DNA of 64,000 nucleotides from Seiridium cupressi (Eukaryota > Ascomycota > Sordariomycetes > Amphisphaeriales > Sporocadaceae), in assembly GCA_036674765.1 (NCBI GenBank), contig JARVKI010000033.1, forward strand, positions 1 to 64,000, in the 5' to 3' direction. Positions 19,983 to 32,462 of this stretch are shown here, one piece after another. The position numbers and the translations under genes were made by a program. Under the pieces are notes generated by a model. It ran no database searches. It was not told where the DNA came from and saw only the letters and a list, made by a program, of their open reading frames with translations. The stretch's first letter is position 1, and every line of letters starts with the position of its first letter.

Positions 19983-22900
19983 TCATGCAGTACTAACCGT
20001 TCCATAGCTACTCCCGTCGCTCGCAGACTGCGTATCTGATCCGGTGTCTGAGCCCGGCCTAGATCCGTTGAGCCTCCTCGACGGGACCGCTAGTCTTGCC
20101 ATCAAACCTGTCTGCTCATCTTTATCCTGTTCTACCCTGAGATTGACCATCTCCATGGCCTCTCGCAACGTCTCACCGCTTTCATCCATAGCAGCTAGGA
20201 ATCGCGCCAACTCTTTGCAGAGATCCCAGTCCTCTTCACGAATTGCGCGAGAGAAAAGGCGGACTGACTGCTCTGACGCGGTATCCAATTCTTCGAACGT
20301 GTGCAATATGAGGAGATATCCACCTGCCGTCTTCAGCGAACCTCGTTGCAGCGACTCTTCAAAGAGCTCTGCCGGCGGTGGAAGGTACGCGAAAAGCGTT
20401 CGCCATGACCTTACTTCTGTTTTCCTGGTGCACTGGACTACAATGTCCAGATATTGCTTAAATGATGATAATAACGACAGCACTCTCGGCAAAATTGCTG
20501 CTTCAGGTGCTGGCGCCGAATCGACCTCTTCATCAAGGACGTGATGTAAAAGGATCTCAAGTCCGTGCGCGAAGTACTCGAGATCCTGGTAATTTTGCGC
20601 CAGCTTGAGCGCAGCTAGTGATTTCTTTGTCGTCAAGTGAAAGCGCAGAACTTCGGGGAGGAAGAGGTGTGTCTGCAACGGTTAGTACTGGTACGTGTAC
20701 GTTGATTGGTGGTACTCACCCGAATCGAGAAACGGAAGAAGGAAAAGTTGATGTCTCTTCGCTGCACCAAGTCAGGCTCCACGCCGAGAACGATTGCCTT
20801 GCCCATCAGTATGGACAGGGGGTAGAAATCGAGCGGCATGTCCATTGTTGGCGGTAGTTCATTCGCCGAGTCCGTCGCTGCTCGTAGGACGTCATGAACG
20901 TCGGGCCACGCTTTTAAATCATGGCCCTCAAAAACCCAGAGTGAGTTCTTCAGAGAAGCGTCTTCCGCATCAACAGCAAAGTTATGCCTAGAATCGTTGA
21001 GCATATAGACGGCCGACTGGTCTCGCATGCTGATGTAGAACTCAACGTTCTGAGATATGACACGCATGTCATATTTCAGATGCCCGTCATTATTGAGCGA
21101 AGGTTGTAGCAGCACAAGCTTGCCGTCCACCAGAAACAATACTGATGCTACAGCGACATCCTGGGATGGATCACCATCCAGCAGTTGACTTTCTGGCAGT
21201 ATCCAACTCAACCCTCTGACTCTGGCTGGGGATCTCACTATACCATGGAATGCAATCTGCCCAACTTGGATCGGTCGTATCGCGTTGCCAACAGGCGCAA
21301 ACACAAAATGGTAGAGCAGATTATCATATGTGTAGACAAGAAGCGAGTCGTCCCCGGAAGGGGTGATCAGCACAATTGGAGCTGGTAATGTTTGGGTAAA
21401 CATGGCTGTGCCGCTATCGAGTGCTGCTTCCCTCGAGTAAAGTCGCAATTCGTACGACTTGTTCGCCTCGACTGCGGCAACAAGGATGTGTTGATACCAG
21501 CACATGCCGCCTCTGACTGAGAATTCGTTCTCAGCAGCATCGTTTGTGAACGTTTTCCAGCGACCGCTGTTAATACTGTAATGCGCAAGACCACGCCGTC
21601 CTGCTACGGCTACGTATCTCCCATCCGACGATACCACTGTACACCTGATGGGCCATTGATTCAGAAGGTAATTTGACGGTATCCTGGCAGTATGCCAGAG
21701 AAAAGGCTCCGCAGAAATGCTGGTGAGGTCCGGGAGATCATAGCCCCTGTACACCATGACACTAGAAGAAGTCTGCAAAACGGTTCGAAATAAGTTTGGA
21801 GGGCTGTAGCACCCAGTCACAGCACTGCGCGCCATTTCAAGCAGCCATACGGCTTCACTGTTCCGGCTGATAAGAAGGATTTCGCAAGCGCCCCCTATCC
21901 AAGAAGCCTCCGCAACACCAGAGAGCCAATCCTCCTTGTTGGCTTCATTGATTGCCGAGTTGGCTCCGAAACTTGTACTCAACGATTTTCCAAATACACT
22001 CCAAGTCGCCCAGCCATTTTCGTAACCGGCAAAGAGACAATAGCCGTCGGGCGAATAGGTGATAGTAGTCAGTGATCCAGAGGAATGCCTGGAAACGGGA
22101 TTCTTGTGAGTATGGGAGGCTGGAATATTGCCAGAGTAGTCTCGCACAGAGTAAACGTGTATGCTGCCATCAGCACAACCAACAGCAATCAGCGAAAATC
22201 TTGCATTGACTACCGCCTTGACCGCACGGGAATGGTCGTTTTGCGGCGTATGGAAACAATAGCCTTTGAAAAGTCGTTTTGGGCCAGCCTCATCATCTTG
22301 CGAGGGTCCCTGGGTGGCGGATGTACGTTGTATAGCATAAGCCTTGCCATCGCTTGTGATCCAGGTAGAGAGGTTCATTGGTCGGTCATGAGTCATCTCC
22401 TTGATGGATATCTTCTTTTCCAGCCAGCCCATACGGCTGATCAGTTCAGTACTTGTCTGGCTGCCAGTGCTGTCCGGAGTCCATCGGATACATTGCACAG
22501 CTGCTGGCTTTTGAGTGGCCACCACCAGTTCGTCTTCCAGCGCGAGAACATGCTCGATACCTGCATCAACCTTGATGACCCTCCGAAAGCGAACACTAAT
22601 ATCTCGAACACCAGAACCCTCTCCGGGGCCTAGGAAGATTTGATCTGGAGAAGAGTTCCCCGGACCTCCAAAATGACTTTGGCGCCGCCTCTGGATATTT
22701 GTATGGTCTGAGAAATGGGGTTTGAATACGCGCGATTCGGTATCGGTGGCTAAAGAATACGTGATGAGGTAGCCCAAGCTAGTCTGGACGACAAAGATGG
22801 CAGAGTCGGGACGCAGGAGGAGAGCTACATTGGTTCCGTAGGATCTCAGAGATGCTTCAGAGCGTGCGACTACAGCAAGCACAACAGTTGGCTAGGTAAT

Positions 22901-23376
22901 ACCGTGTTAGATAGGAAGTCCATGCATCACCCCTTTACACAATCATGAAGGCCACATACCTTCGTCTGCCATACTGTCATGGTAGTTGCTGTGATGGTAG
23001 CAAACAGATGGCCGGTCCTCGAGACCTTCAACGAAATGACAGGCTCCCCAGATGGTAAGGTAGCTTTCTCGGGCTTGTCAAAGTATTCCTGGGAGCCGTG
23101 TGCGCTTGCACTGAGTGGGTATTCGTGCTCTACTGAATTGATCCCGGGAGTTCTTGGAGAGAAGAGACCCGGCGTTACGGGAGTTGGAAGTGCAGGTGTG
23201 GTTTCACCCGGACTGCTGTCAATTTGCTTGGACGTCTCTGACTCGATGCTGAAGAGTGACCTATCGTCGCCGGCGATCGCAGAGTCGACGCCATCGTGAG
23301 ATAGAACGACCTTGGGTCGGTACGAAGCTTGGCTGGTGGTTGCGTATATTCGGGGAGTCGCAACTGGCCAATACAT
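19983..23376 (-). CDS. ric1: RIC1 homologue, Rab6/Ypt6 GEF subunit
   Basis: Three exons on the minus strand (23376-22960, 22891-20720, 20672-19983) encode 1092 aa, close to yeast Ric1 (about 1050). The N-terminal block MYWPVATPRIYA is the hallmark of RIC1 proteins, followed by WD40-like repeats: LIAVGCADGSIHVYSVRDYSG, then TTITYSPDGYCLFAGYENGWATWS, and VVSSDGRYVAVAGRRGLAHY. The C-terminal exon carries the RIC1 domain (HLFLPEVLRFHL, LEYFAHGLEILLHHVLDEEV) and ends in a Ser-rich tail. Ric1 with Rgp1 activates the Golgi GTPase Ypt6/Rab6 and supports endosome-to-Golgi retrieval. All introns are phase 0 with GTATGT or GTGAGT donors. It is divergent from the THOC3-like gene, with 733 bp between starts. 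Confidence 0.93.
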
Positions 23377-24109
23377 GGCTGCGTCGAGCCAGAAGGGGCC
23401 TCATTCGCGTCACCGCATGCCAGCGATGAGTTGATTTTGCAATGAGCCGTCGGGATTGCTGCTGGTGCTCTCAATTGCTCACAGGAATCGCAAGTCGATG
23501 GTTCCGCCGGTTGCAGCTTTCATTGGGGTTGACGTACGCGAGACCGTAGCTACGACCAACCCCCCTGTAAGCTGCTTGCTAGTGCATCGGCCCACAAAAT
23601 GTCCTATCATAGCTCCTAGCTGAGGTCCGGACGCGCTGGCACGAGAATCATAGCTGGGTTCGGTGTCCCAATCTGTTTTGTGATTGCGCATATAAGACAG
23701 CAAGACACAAATAAGCAAAATTGTATGCTTTGACTTTGATTGATACTTGGCATTCTAACAGACACTTCTTGACAACGCATGATACTTCTCATCAGTTGCT
23801 TTGTGTGGAATGCGCTGGCTGCCGTGGCTGGCCATATTGGCAACATTAGGTTGGTGAATTTCGGACAGGCACATTGTAGTACGTACCTACCGCTCTTGGC
23901 AGACTTCGAGTCCTTTCCAGGTTAGCAAATGAGCTTTGCACCACCAAACTCGAAAGGTCTAATACTAGGACCCCGACCTTCTGAACCAACATGCGTCGAT
24001 AGATTCGTATCGCTTGGGATCTTTTATTACTGCTAATCTCTATGCTCCACCTTCGTAAGCGAGAATCGCACCCTCTTTCAGATACTACGCCGATCAGCAC
24101 ACGCTCGTG
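23377..24109. promoter_or_regulatory. Divergent promoter region, RIC1 / THOC3-like
   Basis: 733 bp between two divergent start codons, so it should carry both promoters. Short ORFs within lack support. No individual element is recognised. Confidence 0.5.
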
Positions 24110-25513
24110 ATGTCGCGATCCTCTAGGGTGGCTTATGTCCACCCCGACAAGTTCAAGGCCGTCTTCCCAACATTAAAGCCCACGGTGTATAATGACCCGA
24201 ACACGGCTAGAACGCCAGGCAAGTAAGTGACTCTCCCCCCAAAAAAGCTGTGGACTTGAAGGAACCTTTCTTAGCTGTATCACAATTATTTGCAGACGTG
24301 GTTGATAAGGTCTGAGCCTGTCCAGTGCCTTATGTCGATCATCTATTTCGTGCAACGCCTTCCATAATTTTTCTGTCTGTCTTGCTTCAGCTCTTGCTAA
24401 CATGTAACAAGCCTTCGCACAATCGCATGGAATCCTCTCGGTACATGGGTCGCTACAGGATGCACCGATAAGACCCTTCGTGTATGTAAGTCACTCACAT
24501 CTCCCTTACCGCCATAGTGGCTCTTGAAGCTGACTTGAGCATAAGGGAATGTGGACAAGCCCAACGTTCGCCAGTCAACTGAACTGAAAGGTCACACGGC
24601 CGCGATTGAAAAGGTCGCCTTCAATCCTGTCAAGGAGCTAGAGCTATGCTCGGTCAGCAGTGACGGCACAGTCAAATTTTGGGATGTCAGAACGAGGAAC
24701 ATCATCAATGAGGTCAAGGGTCTCGGCGAGGCGTTCACACTTGCTTGGGCACCAGGCGGAGAGAGCCTGGTAGTTGGCAACAAGGTGCGAATCTCCCTGA
24801 GCGGATACCTATCGCTCTGCTTGTCCGCTAATGGCTTTGCAGGCAGACACACTCTTTGTACTATCACCAACCCAGAGCACACCTTTATCATCTCACCAGC
24901 AAAGCGTGCAGACCAATAACATCGCTTTCTGTTGGAGCGGGAAGAGGATCTATGCCACCACTTCCGAGGGCTACGCTAGGATCCTACGGTATCCAAGTCT
25001 GGAGCCTGCCTTCCTCTACGATTACAAGGATCCTAAGGACGCTGAGATGAAACTACATGGCCACACATCCGCATGTACCACGGTGGAGCTCCACCCTATG
25101 AACAGATATCTTGCCACGGGCGGAAGCGACTCGCTCATTTCCCTGTGGGACTCGGAAGAATGGAACTGTCAGAGAACTATCACAAAGATGGTTGGGCCTA
25201 TTAAGAGCATTAGTAAGTACGACTTATCGTTCGCATTTGCAAAGACTCACTAATGTACCAGGTTTCTCTTTCGATGGCCATTGCATCGTAGGTGGTAGTG
25301 ATGAAGGTAAGCTTTTCTGCTCACCAATGTAGTTCCAAATATTGATTGTAACCAGGTAATGCCATGGAATTCACCAACTGTGAAACGGGCGAGCACCTGT
25401 TCACATACAAGACTGCCTCACCCTGTTCCCTAGTGGCGTGGGCGCCGAACAGGTATGCGCTTGCATATTGTGAGCTTGGGACACTTCGAATCATCAGCGC
25501 TGGAGCGAAATAG
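24110..25513 (+). CDS. tex1: THO complex subunit 3 (THOC3/Tex1) WD40 protein
   Basis: Six exons (24110-24222, 24412-24485, 24546-24784, 24843-25212, 25262-25306, 25356-25513) encode 332 aa, and the phases close. The first intron is long for this locus (189 nt). WD40 repeats are visible: LRTIAWNPLGTWVATGC with TLRVWN; ELKGHTAAIEKVAFNP with GTVKFWD; a third at EAFTLAWAPGGESLVVGNK; HGHTSACTTVELHP with DSLISLWD; and SFSFDGHCIVGGSDEG. The block SSRVAYVHPDKFKAVFP at the N-terminus and the ending LGTLRIISAGAK fit fungal THO3 proteins. THO couples transcription to mRNA export in the nucleus. Other small WD40 proteins cannot be fully excluded, but order and length fit THOC3 best. Confidence 0.85.
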
Positions 25514-28197
25514 GGTTTTGGACTGAGGTCAGGAGATACGCTTGCGGTTTTGGGCAATATGTAATGCGTAGTGATAGTTGTGAGCAAGCACATCCCCACA
25601 TGGCCCCTGTGTTGACTGACTTGACTCTTAGTTGATGAACTTGGACAGAGAGGTCTATCAAGTAATACCACCAGAGCCTACCACTTTTTGATGGAACTAT
25701 GTCTAATCGTGGGACCCAGCAGGTCCTCGCGTGGCTCGATGAACCCAATGGTAACCTATGAGATGAGAAAGTGTTGGGCCGTGCTCTGTCATTTTTCGAT
25801 CAAAAGCAAATTTGCGTCTAGAGAATATGTCCAAGTTGGTACGCTTACCAGAGGCCACCCATGACATCTGCCTCAGGCGCATATTCCCCTTCCCCTCCAC
25901 TGCGACTGCCATATGATGACTGGAAATATTGACGGGAGAGCTTGGTACTATAGGTATCAAAATTACTCACTCACTTGAAGATTAGATAGAGTCTTACACA
26001 GCTTGATGAGATTGAAGCTTATGAAAGGTACTAGGAAGTTGAGGCGAAGTATACGACAATGTCAATATGGCACCACTAAATGACTGTACACGTACTCAAT
26101 TAATAAGACAAAACAGTGTCTCTGTTGAATGTCCCAATACAGGAAACTTTAGCAGATGTCGTTACGTCATTTATTATACGCGTTTTCTCAACATTTGGCT
26201 TGAGGCTATAGGTCCACAATATAGAAATGTTTGACCAGAGGTAGCGCTGGCATCTTACGATGCTTTGCTGTAAATCCTCGGCATTCACTGAATGCTCGTG
26301 TGCCCTTCGGTGTTTGCCGATGCAACCGAGCCACTCCACGGCCACTTGGCCGCTTGCACAGCCATTTCTGGGTGCGTCACTAGGTGCTCTTGGAGACTCC
26401 TCTATGAGCTAAATAGCACCCGAATTGCTTACAAACTCGGAGCGCGAAATGGTGTGGAACGACGACATTTCAGAAGTCATCGAATGCCGGGTTATAGTTG
26501 CCTGATCTGTACTTGCATGCATATCTGAAATTCCTATGTGGGTCCGAGTACAGATCAGATTCCCTGAATCAGGTCTGCTATTGTGACCGTACCCGAATTC
26601 TAATATTGTTGCAATCCACCTGTCTTCCATGGTAGCCATTCAAGTTACAATCTGCAAATGGACTCACCAATGCGGATGATTATAGTCCATCTTCCAGTAG
26701 ACGGCAGAGGATAGCGAGGCTGCTTTCAATCCCCTTGCCACTTACAAGACACCGGCTCACCTTCACTTAGGCACTCGGGTCTTGAATCGGTCAGTCGCTT
26801 ATACACTTGCCGCTTCAGAGAGCTACTGCCATGTGCAGTCCTAACTAGTGGATCCCTGGTGGTTCTGACCATCTTGTGAAAGACGGGCAGTATGCAGGTA
26901 ACTGGTGGAACATACTATATTGGATGACCTTTTGAGGGTATGTTGACTTTTCCTCTCAGCAAATCTTGCGAGTTACTATGGTGGATAGTCTTATGCGACA
27001 AAACAATTAAATTTTATTTTAAAACTTTTTTTTTAATCTTTTTTTTTCCTCCCTCCCTTACAAAACAACATACTAAGTCTATTGACCGTCGTGAGATTGG
27101 GCCCGGGTGTTTATTATGTGTATCACAAGTGCCTCTGACGGCGTAGTCAACACGAAATTGCTTTCACTATGCGCCGAGATTCCCATGTAAGCAAGCGCAC
27201 GGGCCCACACAAGTGGCTGGATGGACCCTAGTTAATAGTCGCAGGTGTGGCTCGCCTGAAGGAGGGCGCCAAATCCTGGTTTTCTGCAGAGAATACAATG
27301 TAGCTGGCCGTCATTCTGCGCTGACTTACGGCCCAGGTGGGTTGCAGCACTACGTACAATGTCGATAGAAACATGAATTGCTGCCAGACTGGGGACACCA
27401 TCGCGCTATGCCTCAAGACCGTCTCGTCCCAAGTCGAGACGAGTCGTGATGGTATAGCTTCAATATGGACATGTCAGGGGACAGCGCGACTATTACTCAA
27501 AAGCCGGCGCCGTTTGATTCCACGTGAAATTATTCCAACGAGACGCCCCGGTTCTCGTGGCTTGATTCCGCAGGACCAAACCGTAATTGGATGGGTTGGG
27601 GATTGCCAGGTTCACTAGAGAAGTTTCCATGCGGCGACTTGATGCCCAGCGGACCACCATATTCCATGTCACCTGGGCACAGCCTCTCTGCAAGAAATGC
27701 AGCGGCAGGTCCGGCCAGAAAATCCAGTTGTCCGTCCTTTGCCGTGTCCATGTGCCCTCAATTTTCTCTTTTGTTGGGATCGCATTGTCTCCCTCTTTTT
27801 TTGCCTTCACTCCCGGCCATCGCCAGAAGATTCCTGCACTTCTGTTCCTGCTTTTATTACTACCTAGGTACTCAGTGTCCCCAGAGTCAGGTCACTATAG
27901 GCAGCGACTAGTTAGCGACAGGCGACGCTACTGTCAGGTATCCATCGACTTGCTCGGGCGCTACAGGAAATACGTCACCGGCAATCCCTTGACCTCAGCC
28001 TGGATTTGATTACTGCCCACCTTGTGCCCACCCATACCAGCCCCGCCTCGTTTCGGCACCTCGACATATCTGCGGGTACGACCCCTCTCTCAACTCTATC
28101 ATTCGCATCAACCCCCAATTCCACCCTCTCAAACTATACTACTATAAACCCTCGACTGGACTAGAGACGAACTTTAACGCCCACATCCATCGTGACC
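25514..28197. other. 2.7 kb region without a supported gene
   Basis: Holds the 3' UTR of the THOC3-like gene and the promoter of the DUF3824-like gene. It contains a 12-bp inverted repeat at 26502-26558 and T/A-rich tracts near 27005-27050. Pyrimidine-rich sequence with ACTATAAACC (about 28139) lies just upstream of the next start codon. No ORF shows a domain or splice-consistent extension. Confidence 0.5.
26502..26558. repeat. Inverted repeat with 12-bp arms
   Basis: CTGATCTGTACT (26502-26513) and AGTACAGATCAG (26547-26558) are perfect reverse complements separated by 33 nt. It lies in gene-free DNA. It may be a footprint of a mobile element or a regulator dyad; neither is shown. Confidence 0.75.
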
Positions 28198-30312
28198 ATG
28201 TCGCGGTACGATGCTTACGATCCTCCCGCGCGCGAGACTCGATACTATCGGGAGGAGCGCCGCGGCCATGCAGAGCCTCGCTACGAAGAGTACCACAGCG
28301 TGAACCCGGTCAGCAGGACCCAACAGCTGATCCCCCGTCCGAAACGCGAGGACAGCGATATCTCCATCGAGGAGGTCCGCCGAGACTTCTCACCTCCTGG
28401 CTACACCAGCCGAGATGTGCGACGTGCTCGTTCTGCCGAACCCGGTTACGATGACGATTATTACTACCGCCGCAGCGACCATCACGACAGCCGTTCCGTG
28501 AGAGACGATCCTCGGGATCGTCGCAGTAAGAAGGCTGGCAGCGTTTACTACGAAGAGGAGGAGAGAACGCGCAAGCGAGTTCTCAATCAGCAAGAGAAAA
28601 TCATCGCCGCTGTCGTTGGCGGCGTACTTGCAGCTGGCGCCAAGGAGGTTTGGGACCGCCGCGAGGCCGGCCGTGAGCACAGCGAAGACGTCCATCGCAA
28701 CTTGGCTGCTTCTGCTGCGCTGGCTGCCGGAGGTGCCCTGGCAGGGTACCAGGGAGCTGATTTCTACAATAAGCGTGCCCAGAAGGAGGAAAAGAAGGCG
28801 ACCTATATCATGCATAAGGGCCGCGACGGCCGCGTTGACGAGTACTATTCGGACGACGAGGACGACCCAAGGAGCAAGAAAAGCAACAAGTCTTTCCTGG
28901 AGAACGCGCTCTCCGCCGCCGGCCTTGGCGGGGCCATCAAGGCTTTAACTGGTGGGGGTCACGATGACCACCGATCCGAAGGCCGAAGTCGCCGTGGAAG
29001 CCCTGATTCTACTCGATCTCGTGGCGGCGGTGACGGTGCGAACAGGATGCAAAAGGCCGCCAAAGCATCCCTCGTAGCTGGTGCGGCCGAGGCTTTCCGT
29101 GTCTCCCGAGAGCCCGGTGGCTGGAAGGGCGAGAAGATGAAGCGCGTTCTGACTGCTGCTGCTGGTGCGGCTACTATTGATGCCGCCCATGATCCTAACA
29201 AGGACAGCAAACGGCACCTGTTGGAGTCCGTCCTCGGCGGTCTTGTTGGAAATCGCGTCCTGAACGGTTCTAGGAAGGACATTGAAGAGGACAGAAGGAC
29301 GGGTAGAAGCCGATCTAGATCCAGAGCGCGTTCTGATGGCGGAGGCGGTGGTGCCACTGGATTGGCGGCGCTTGCTACAGCTGGGCTCGGTGCTTTGGGT
29401 GCCAAGAAGCTTATGGACAAGAGGGAGGAGTCACGCAGCCGAAGCCGCCGTGGCAGTCCCGATTCCTACTATAGCCGGGACGAGTCCCCACGTCCCAGAC
29501 GTCGCAGCCGAAGCCGCAGTGTCGTGGATACAACCCGCCGCGCCTTGGCCAAGGTCGGCCTCGGCAACGGACCAGATGAGCGCAATGATTACGAAGACTC
29601 GCGCTCGTCGCGCCGATCTCGCGCATATAGCCCGGATGACAGATACGACGACGAATATGGATCCCGAGGCGCCTACATGAGGGGCGGCCGCGGTGACGAA
29701 TACGATGATGATAGATCAGTGCGAGGTGGTGGCAGACGACGCAGCAGGTCAACCGGGCGAGGAGGCCGCTCCTCTTCTGTCTCCAGCAGCGACCTCGGCG
29801 ACTCTGACGAGGACGAGAAGAGAGCAAAGAAAATGAAAGGTAAGCAACTCATAACCGCCGGCCTAGCAACCGTGGCCACTATACACGCTGCGCACAATGT
29901 CTATTCGAGTATGGAGAAGCGCAACGCAAGACACAAGGCAGTGAAGCAGGGTCGCCTTGATCCAAGGGAGGCCAAGAAGCTCAAATCCAAGGCGCTCATG
30001 CAGGACGCCGCTTCGATCGGAATCGCCGCCATGGGAATCAAGGGCGCCATTTCCGAGATGAAAGAAGCGCGCGAAATCACTCACGAATGCAAAGAGTGGG
30101 AAGAAGAGAAACGGAAACGACACGAACGGCGCATGGAGCGAATTAAGCAGGCGAACAACAATCAATACGGAAGAAGTCGCGCTGACAACTGGTCTTCATC
30201 AGCTCCTCCCAGGCAGAGTCGGTACTACGATGATGGGCCCCGTTACTCTGACGGGAACCCATACGCGGCGACTCTGCCCGCTCCTCCCATCGGTGGCTAC
30301 GATAGGAGGTGA
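28198..30312 (+). CDS. DUF3824-like Arg/Ser-rich protein with Ala/Gly helices
   Basis: Single-exon 704-aa protein; ATG at 28198 is chosen because the open frame upstream begins only with GTG-ACC. The N-terminus is charged and Tyr/Arg/Asp-rich. The rest alternates Arg/Ser/Asp-rich segments with at least eight short Ala/Gly-rich helices. Examples are IIAAVVGGVLAAGAKEVWD, LAASAALAAGGALAGYQGAD, GLAALATAGLGALGAKKLMD and GKQLITAGLATVATIHAAHN. RS-type runs (SRSRSRRGSPDSYYSRDESP) stand between them. This layout matches fungal proteins described under DUF3824, whose function is not established. The Gly/Ala helices could insert in or peel onto membranes; the Ser/Arg segments suggest phosphorylation. 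GTAAGC at 29839 looks like a donor, but the frame stays coding, so no intron is modelled. The family call is from pattern memory. Confidence 0.8.
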   Translation: MSRYDAYDPPARETRYYREERRGHAEPRYEEYHSVNPVSRTQQLIPRPKREDSDISIEEVRRDFSPPGYTSRDVRRARSAEPGYDDDYYYRRSDHHDSRSVRDDPRDRRSKKAGSVYYEEEERTRKRVLNQQEKIIAAVVGGVLAAGAKEVWDRREAGREHSEDVHRNLAASAALAAGGALAGYQGADFYNKRAQKEEKKATYIMHKGRDGRVDEYYSDDEDDPRSKKSNKSFLENALSAAGLGGAIKALTGGGHDDHRSEGRSRRGSPDSTRSRGGGDGANRMQKAAKASLVAGAAEAFRVSREPGGWKGEKMKRVLTAAAGAATIDAAHDPNKDSKRHLLESVLGGLVGNRVLNGSRKDIEEDRRTGRSRSRSRARSDGGGGGATGLAALATAGLGALGAKKLMDKREESRSRSRRGSPDSYYSRDESPRPRRRSRSRSVVDTTRRALAKVGLGNGPDERNDYEDSRSSRRSRAYSPDDRYDDEYGSRGAYMRGGRGDEYDDDRSVRGGGRRRSRSTGRGGRSSSVSSSDLGDSDEDEKRAKKMKGKQLITAGLATVATIHAAHNVYSSMEKRNARHKAVKQGRLDPREAKKLKSKALMQDAASIGIAAMGIKGAISEMKEAREITHECKEWEEEKRKRHERRMERIKQANNNQYGRSRADNWSSSAPPRQSRYYDDGPRYSDGNPYAATLPAPPIGGYDRR

Positions 30313-32462
30313 GGAGACGACAAGTCTGCCAGAAAATGTATGACACGCCCCCCTGACAACAATGTTCCCAACACCGCCTGGCCGTTGACGGGTTTCCGGC
30401 AGCCATACCCTTTTTCCCGTCACGACTTTACGACCTTATGTATAATGACCATGATGGGGAACAAATTTGAGCTCGTATGAAAAGAGGCGTTCTTGAAAAG
30501 ATTTACCGGATATGTTCAAGGCGGAGGGAATGGATATTGTCAAGCTTGCCTGCGTTTGCCTTCTTCGGTCCTGTCGTTTATGATAGAAAGCAGAGAGCCT
30601 TACCTTGATTTCCTATCTTTCCTATTCCTGCCCCTTTCCCCCTCTACACTACACCAAGAATTTTACGAGTTTTGTACAACAGGACTGGACACTGATACGC
30701 ATGACTATGTGACAGAACGGCGTCGGCGCCACGAACGCTAAACAATTGTGCCTCGTTATGAATGAGCACGATTACTGTGGCTGACCAGGTGGATCGCGCG
30801 TGCATACATGCCCGTCGGCATAAATCCCCAGCCGTGTTTGTGACACGGAATGGAAAATTGCCCTCCCATGTATGCACATGTCGGTCCACTTGGCTGGGTC
30901 CATACCAATCGTGCATTTCTTCCCGCGAGCGCAATCGACAAACCGAAACACGCATTAGTACGTTACCCGCTTTCCCGCGTTTGTCTTAGGACAGCGTACG
31001 AGGGGAGAGACTGGGAGGCATTTCCCGATCCGGCAGGTTTGGACTCGATCGCCACGGGCAAAAGACTGGGTGACGGGGGGTTGTGGGGAACGCGCTATGG
31101 GGGAGACAGGGGTTTGTGCCGGATCTGCACTTCTATCTAGGTTTCCGGAAACTTCTCGGCCCCTTTGTTTCTCCTTCGGGATAGTGGTTACGTGCATCCG
31201 ACGGTGTTGGCTAGAATCAAAGTCTAGATGCATTGGTTTTGTACCGGTATACCATACTCTTGGTTCTCTTGCTTTCCTTTCCTTTTACTTTTCCTTGGGC
31301 TGGACTTGCGGAATGGTGAAATGTATGGGGGAATGAGTTGGCGAGATACTGAATGGAAGGGAAAGAGGAAGAGGAGGGGTGGAAAAGACAGGACGAACAT
31401 GTGCTATCGATTGGGAATGGGATTGGGATTGGGCGGACGATACGATGTCATGACCACATTTCTCTCTCTTCCTGCAGACTTGAAATTATTTTCCACTAGC
31501 TTGAAACAGAGATATGATAAGCCGAAGAAAACGGAACAAGGACAGCCAGCCACTGAAGTTGCTAATGTGATATGATACGGTGACGAAGTATGCTCAGATG
31601 TGGGCCTGATCTTCTAATCTACCTAGGTAATCCACTTGCCACGCGGGGTGTCTTCATACAAGTTTCTCGAGAGGGCCTAGATTACGTGGCATGCCCGTCC
31701 GAAGTTCTCACTAAGAAATCACACGAATCACGGTTTCTACACAAAAGCAGGCTTGACCGAATAGGCACAACAAATCGGGCGGGACATAACTAGTTGTGAT
31801 CCCGTCTTTCGCTTGGTTCGGCCGTTTTTGTGCCACATGGCGAGCGTTGTTGGGGTCCAGAGTGTTTTCCATGATGTCATTGTGCCTGGAAGTCCTCATG
31901 CTATGCATGTCTGACCGCTGCTTCTTGCGGCTGGACTGGATTTCACCGCCACGTCGGTTTGGCGCGTCGGAGAAGTCAGACCGTGGGAGATATGTAAAAG
32001 GCCAAAGTAGGGCTTCTTTAGGGATGCATCCAGCCCATCATGCCCGTCTTTGCATGAGCCACTTACTCTAGGATGGTGCTTTATGCAGTCAAGTGGCATT
32101 GCTAACCCCAGGTTTTGCTCCAGATCGTTGATCAATATAGAACGGGCTTGGGCATGAAACTAATGGTGGCCGTTGGGTAATTCTAGGTCCCTGTCAACGG
32201 TTTCCTCCCGGCTTGGCAAAAGCTTGTCATCGTCCACATGGGTCGGGGTACCTGTTTTCGCCGGCCTGGGTTCCGGCCTAGTACTACCAATAAGACCAAG
32301 GGTTGACATGAAATGTAATGACTGGGACCTCGGCCCTGAGAATTGAGCCACTGTGGCTTGAAGATATTCTCCAATGGTCTGATGAGGCAAACCCATCTCT
32401 GTGACGGCGTTACATTCTCGCTATCTATGATACAAGTGTTTTACGAGGACCAAAGGGCCACA
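30313..32462. other. Convergent gene-free region
   Basis: 2.15 kb between the stop of the DUF3824-like gene and the stop of CLF1, containing both 3' UTRs. Near 31410-31435 there is a short GGGATT/GGGAAT hexamer repeat. No further gene is supported. Confidence 0.5.

Noticed and set aside
22085..22633. 182-codon plus-strand ORF inside RIC1
   Set aside because: Antisense to well-conserved WD40-like coding sequence of RIC1, with no features of its own.
29838..29843. GTAAGC donor-like site in the DUF3824-like gene
   Set aside because: The frame stays open and in character (LITAGLATVATIHAAHN) on the far side, so it is read as coding sequence.
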